A stretch of DNA of 8,276 nucleotides from Actinomycetes bacterium (GTDB lineage Bacteria > Actinomycetota > Aquicultoria > CAJVYJ01 > JAUVQD01). The stretch covers positions 1 to 8,276 of the forward strand of contig JAUWIO010000022.1 in the NCBI GenBank assembly GCA_030605305.1, written 5' to 3'. The stretch's first letter is position 1, and each line of letters begins with the position of its first letter. A model generated the notes under the pieces. The model ran no database searches. It had not been told where the DNA came from and was given only the letters and a program-made list of their open reading frames with translations. A program made the position numbers and the translations under genes. Below, in pieces: positions 5,057 to 8,276 of the stretch.

Positions 5057-6853
5057 ATGGAACTAGATAATCTACGCAACTTTTGCATCGTCGCCCACAT
5101 CGACCACGGCAAGTCTACTCTCGCTGACAGGTTGCTTGAATTCACTAATACTGTTTCTAAGCGCGAGATGGTCGAGCAGGTGCTGGACAGCATGGATCTT
5201 GAGCGTGAAAGAGGCATCACTATCAAGGCGCAGGCGGTCAAGCTTGAGTACCGCGCCGATGATGGTCGCGACTATATTATCAATCTGATCGACACCCCGG
5301 GCCACGTCGACTTCAGCTATGAAGTCTCTCGGAGCTTGGCGGCCTGCGAAGGCGCGCTCCTGGTTGTCGATGCCTCTCAGGGCGTCGAGGCCCAGACCGT
5401 GGCCAACGCTCATCTCGCTATCGAGAGCGGGCTGGAATTGGTGCCTGTCATCAACAAGATAGATCTGCCGAGTGCCGACCCGGAAATGGTCAAACGCGAA
5501 CTTGAGGAGGGCTTAGGCGTGGATGCGGCCGAGGCTGTCAGCGTCAGCGCCAAGACCGGCGAGGGGACCAAGGAGGTCCTGGAGGCGATCATCAGACTGA
5601 TGCCGCCGCCGCAAGGAGACCCCGATGCTCCGCTCAAAGCCCTTGTTTTCGATTCAAGCTATGCCCCGTATCGGGGCGTCGCTATCTTCGTGAGAATCAT
5701 TGACGGCTCTATAAAGAAACATGACAAAATAATGATGATGGCGACCGGACGGGTCGCGGAAGTCGAGAGCGTGGGCGTATTCGAGCCCGATATGAAGCCG
5801 GTCGAGCAGCTGCATGCGGGAGAGGTCGGCTATGTCTTTGCCAGCATCAAGAATGTGCAGGAAATACGGGTCGGTGACACGCTGACCGGCGCGAAGGTTC
5901 AGGCCGCCGAGGCGCTGCCGGGGTACGACGAAGCCAAATCGATGGTCTTTTGCGGCATCTTCCCGATAGACGGCGGCGAGTACGCCAATCTCAGAGATGC
6001 TCTGGAAAAGCTAAAACTCAATGATGCCTCCCTCAACTTTGAGCCGGAGACCTCGACCGCTTTAGGTTTTGGTTTTCGTTGCGGTTTCTTGGGCTTACTT
6101 CACTTGGAGATAGTCAAAGAGCGCCTGGAGCGCGAGCACGAACTCGAACTGCTGGCGACAGCGCCGAGTGTGGCGTATCGCCTGGAGATGACGGATGGTT
6201 CGGAAATATTCATCAAGAATCCATCCGACTACCCGTCGAAGGGGGTCGGCTCTATCGAGGAACCCTTTATTTCCGCAACTATCCTGACTCCGCCGGAGTA
6301 CATGGTCGCGGTCATGGAGCTGTGCCAGGACCGGCGCGGCCGATTGGTCGATGTCTCTTATCTGAGCGAGGGCCGAGCTCAGATCAAGTACGACTTACCC
6401 TTGGCTGAAGTGGTCCTAGACTTTTACGACCAGCTTAAGTCAAAGACGCGCGGGTATGCCTCGTTTGACTATGATTACGCCGGCTACCGTCAATCCGACC
6501 TGGTCAAACTCGATATCTTGCTCACGGGTAAGCCGGTCGACGCTTTTTCCGCGATCGTCTCTAGAGACCGGGCGTACGACCGCGGGAAGGCGTTGGCGGA
6601 GAAACTGCGTAAACTAATACCTCGCCAGATGTTCGAGGTCGCTATCCAAGCTTCGATAGGCGGGCGGGTGATCGCCCGAGAAACTGTTAAAGCAATACGG
6701 AAGGACGTCACAGCCAAATGCTACGGGGGTGACATCTCCCGTAAGCGCAAACTCCTGGAGAAGCAAAAGGAAGGCAAGAAGAGAATGAAACAGGTCGGCC
6801 AGGTGACGATCCCGCAAGATGCTTTCTTGGAAATCTTGAAGGTCGAAGAGTGA
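5057..6853 (+). CDS. lepA: Elongation factor 4 (LepA), ribosomal back-translocase GTPase
   Basis: EF-4/LepA is a translational GTPase that binds ribosomes and is linked to back-translocation and to 30S assembly. From ATG 5057 the product is 598 residues, the normal length. The GTPase motifs are complete: AHIDHGKST (13-21), DTPGH (79-83), NKID (133-136) and SAKTG (164-168). They are followed by domain II, the EF-G-like domains, and the LepA-specific C-terminal domain with the signature [19 protein letters not shown] and a lysine-rich [15 protein letters not shown] stretch near the end. An in-frame GTG at 5051 would add two residues but lies between the -10 box and the expected RNA start, and MELDNLRNF is a plausible LepA N-terminus. 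The stop overlaps the hemW start (GTGA), so the two genes are translationally coupled. Confidence 0.97.
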   Translation: MELDNLRNFCIVAHIDHGKSTLADRLLEFTNTVSKREMVEQVLDSMDLERERGITIKAQAVKLEYRADDGRDYIINLIDTPGHVDFSYEVSRSLAACEGALLVVDASQGVEAQTVANAHLAIESGLELVPVINKIDLPSADPEMVKRELEEGLGVDAAEAVSVSAKTGEGTKEVLEAIIRLMPPPQGDPDAPLKALVFDSSYAPYRGVAIFVRIIDGSIKKHDKIMMMATGRVAEVESVGVFEPDMKPVEQLHAGEVGYVFASIKNVQEIRVGDTLTGAKVQAAEALPGYDEAKSMVFCGIFPIDGGEYANLRDALEKLKLNDASLNFEPETSTALGFGFRCGFLGLLHLEIVKERLEREHELELLATAPSVAYRLEMTDGSEIFIKNPSDYPSKGVGSIEEPFISATILTPPEYMVAVMELCQDRRGRLVDVSYLSEGRAQIKYDLPLAEVVLDFYDQLKSKTRGYASFDYDYAGYRQSDLVKLDILLTGKPVDAFSAIVSRDRAYDRGKALAEKLRKLIPRQMFEVAIQASIGGRVIARETVKAIRKDVTAKCYGGDISRKRKLLEKQKEGKKRMKQVGQVTIPQDAFLEILKVEE

Positions 6854-7977
6854 GCGGTCTCTATCTCCACATACCATTCTGTCGTTCGAAGTGCGTCTAT
6901 TGCGATTTCAACTCTTATGCCGGCCTCGACGCTCTCATCGATCCATACGTCAACGCGATTTCCGATGAACTAGCCGAGCCGGGCCGGGTTTGGGACGGCG
7001 GCGATATCTTTGACACTCTTTACATCGGGGGCGGGAACCCGGCGATGCTAAATGAAGCGCTGCCGCGGATACTGAAGAGCCTGTTCGCAGCTGGACGGTT
7101 GGCGCCGGGGGCCGAAGTAAGCATTGAGATGAATCCCGAAGATGCCAAGGCCGATGTTCTCGAAAACTTACGCGCCGCCGGGGTGAACCGGCTTAGCCTG
7201 GGTTGGCAGGCCCTCGACGACGATCTGCTGAGGCGCATCGGGCGGCGTCACAACGCTGCCATGGCACAAGAGGCGCTGGTCGTGGCCGGGCAAGCTGGGT
7301 ACTCGGACGTCAGTGTCGATCTGATCTTTGGCCTGCCGGGGCAATCTTTTGACGATTGGCGGTCCGCGTTGGAGCGAGTGATAGAGGCCGGTCCGGACCA
7401 CATCTCTGCCTACGATCTGACGATCGAGGCAGGCACGCCGCTGGCGCGCTCTGTCGATCCAGAACTTAGGACGGCCATGGGCGCGCCTTTGCCGACAGAG
7501 GACGCCGCGGCGCAAATGTACGAGTGGACGAGAGAGCGTTTAGTAGGCGCGGGCTACGAGCATTACGAAATATCCAGCTTTGCCCGAGCAGGACGGCGAT
7601 GCCGCCATAATCTTAACTATTGGTACGGGGGCGACTACCTTGGGATCGGCGCCGGCGCCCATAGCCACTTTCAGGGCCGGCGCTGGTGGTCTTTGGCGGA
7701 CCCCGCCAAATACATCGAGGCGAAGAATAAATTGGCGGGCTCAGAGCATCTAAGTATCCGCCAGCGTCTCAGCGAGCGGCTGTTCCTGGGTCTGCGCCTC
7801 GTTGAAGGCGTCGAGGCCCAGTTGATCGAGAGAGAGCTGGGCGAGGATCCCGAGAAGATCTTCGCCAAGCCGCTGGCACACTGGCGGGAGTTGGGCATGA
7901 TGGCCGCGGGACCCCGGCTGGCCCTGTCGCCGGGCGGACTGGCTCTGGCCAACGAAGTAATGGTTGATTTCGTATAG
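6850..7977 (+). CDS. hemW: HemW, radical-SAM heme chaperone (HemN-like)
   Basis: HemW is a radical-SAM family protein related to the coproporphyrinogen dehydrogenase HemN, but it acts as a heme chaperone. The product is 375 residues, the normal length. It begins [16 protein letters not shown] with the iron-sulfur cysteines C11, C15 and C18. The later HNLNYW motif (253-258) is the HNxxYW signature of HemW and separates it from true Hem[23 protein letters not shown] and [10 protein letters not shown] are family stretches. Two usually conserved places differ: the SAM-site loop reads GGGNPA (60-65) where GGGTPS is common, and [10 protein letters not shown] replaces the usual GVQS form. The start is GTG 6850, overlapping the lepA stop by 4 nt, the usual lepA-hemW arrangement. 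hrcA follows after 73 nt. Confidence 0.95.
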   Translation: MSGLYLHIPFCRSKCVYCDFNSYAGLDALIDPYVNAISDELAEPGRVWDGGDIFDTLYIGGGNPAMLNEALPRILKSLFAAGRLAPGAEVSIEMNPEDAKADVLENLRAAGVNRLSLGWQALDDDLLRRIGRRHNAAMAQEALVVAGQAGYSDVSVDLIFGLPGQSFDDWRSALERVIEAGPDHISAYDLTIEAGTPLARSVDPELRTAMGAPLPTEDAAAQMYEWTRERLVGAGYEHYEISSFARAGRRCRHNLNYWYGGDYLGIGAGAHSHFQGRRWWSLADPAKYIEAKNKLAGSEHLSIRQRLSERLFLGLRLVEGVEAQLIERELGEDPEKIFAKPLAHWRELGMMAAGPRLALSPGGLALANEVMVDFV

Positions 7978-8007
7978 TTTCGCGGCGCTGGTATCCATGA
8001 GGGCTGG

Positions 8008-8034
8008 TTAGCACTCATACTTATAGACTGCTAA
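8008..8034 (+). promoter_or_regulatory. CIRCE operator (HrcA-binding site)
   Basis: TTAGCACTC, nine bases, then GACTGCTAA matches the CIRCE inverted repeat (TTAGCACTC-N9-GAGTGCTAA) with a single mismatch in the right arm (C for G at 8028). HrcA with GroEL represses heat-shock genes through this site, so hrcA and any downstream dnaJ/grpE genes are expected to be heat-shock controlled and autoregulated. The right arm overlaps the -10 box, so repressor binding would block RNA polymerase. Confidence 0.93.
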
Positions 8035-8037
8035 AAT
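8029..8037 (+). promoter_or_regulatory. Extended -10 promoter of hrcA
   Basis: TGC followed by TAAAAT (8032-8037), one base off consensus, overlaps the CIRCE right arm. The expected RNA start is A8044, giving a leader of only 7 nt before ATG 8051. Confidence 0.5.
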
Positions 8038-8050
8038 GGGGCGATGATCT

Positions 8051-8276
8051 ATGCTTAACGATAGAAGGCGGGCAATATTGTCCGCAGTCATTGAAGACTT
8101 CATATATACAGCGGAACCGGTGGGCTCACGTAGATTGGTCGACAAGTACGGGTGGTCGTTAAGTTCCGCGACGGTCAGAAATGAACTCTCGGCACTCGAG
8201 GAGCTTGGCTATCTGACACACCCCCATACGTCTGCCGGGCGGGTCCCGACGGATAAAGGGTATCGTTACTACGTGG
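8051..8276 (+). CDS. hrcA: Heat-inducible transcription repressor HrcA, 5' end only
   Basis: Seventy-five N-terminal residues are visible before the window ends. They begin [17 protein letters not shown] and run through [24 protein letters not shown] and [14 protein letters not shown], the highly conserved N-terminal winged-helix DNA-binding domain of HrcA. The C-terminal domain lies beyond the window. HrcA represses chaperone operons by binding CIRCE, and a CIRCE lies directly upstream, so the gene is autoregulated. ATG 8051 is chosen because it gives the standard HrcA N-terminus; ATG 8044 is out of frame and opens only a four-codon frame that stops inside hrcA. A strong ribosome binding site is not seen. 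Confidence 0.96.
   Translation, partial: MLNDRRRAILSAVIEDFIYTAEPVGSRRLVDKYGWSLSSATVRNELSALEELGYLTHPHTSAGRVPTDKGYRYYV

Noticed and set aside
6079..6408. Plus-strand 109-codon frame inside lepA
   Set aside because: It lies wholly inside a conserved stretch of lepA in another frame and is Gly/Arg-rich; it is an overlap artefact.

Overview
The window reads as an ordinary chromosomal segment, by eye moderately GC-rich, probably from a deep-branching Gram-positive lineage. I favour Actinomycetota, though a Firmicutes-like relative is possible. The reasons are the lepA-hemW-hrcA gene order with a CIRCE operator, a SAM-I (S-box) riboswitch, a sortase-fold protein, a BioY biotin transporter and a lipoprotein signal. 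All taxonomic statements are inference from gene content.

Left part (1-2557): the 3' end of an unrecognised gene is followed by a membrane-anchored sortase-fold protein that has no cysteine at all, so the catalytic Cys is missing. A convergent bioY gene (minus strand) ends only 5 bp away. A divergent, unrecognised secreted protein follows; it has an N-terminal signal peptide and a C-terminal hydrophobic segment ending in RRR.

Centre (2558-4369): this is the most interesting part. A consensus-like promoter drives a complete SAM-I riboswitch with a strong intrinsic terminator (11-bp perfect stem plus T6), then a threonine-synthase-family PLP enzyme, then 15 nt later a MoaD/ThiS-type sulfur carrier ending in Gly-Gly-Ser. 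A long open frame begins at GTG 2771, but it runs straight through the riboswitch terminator. The real start is most likely TTG 2849, which has a good ribosome binding site. SAM control and a sulfur-carrier partner suggest that this 'threonine synthase' may belong to homocysteine/methionine synthesis, by analogy with the CysM-CysO and HcyS protein-thiocarboxylate systems. That is a hypothesis.

Right part (4370-8276): a TPR lipoprotein, the translation GTPase LepA (EF-4), the radical-SAM heme chaperone HemW (start overlapping the lepA stop by 4 nt), and the 5' end of the heat-shock repressor gene hrcA behind a CIRCE operator with one mismatch.

A recurring theme is the -10 box (TATAAT, GATAAT or TAAAAT, often preceded by TGn) placed 7-9 nt before a start codon. 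It suggests leaderless or nearly leaderless mRNAs for the sortase-like, TPR and lepA genes, and a 7-nt leader for hrcA. No tRNA, rRNA, CRISPR array or insertion sequence was seen.
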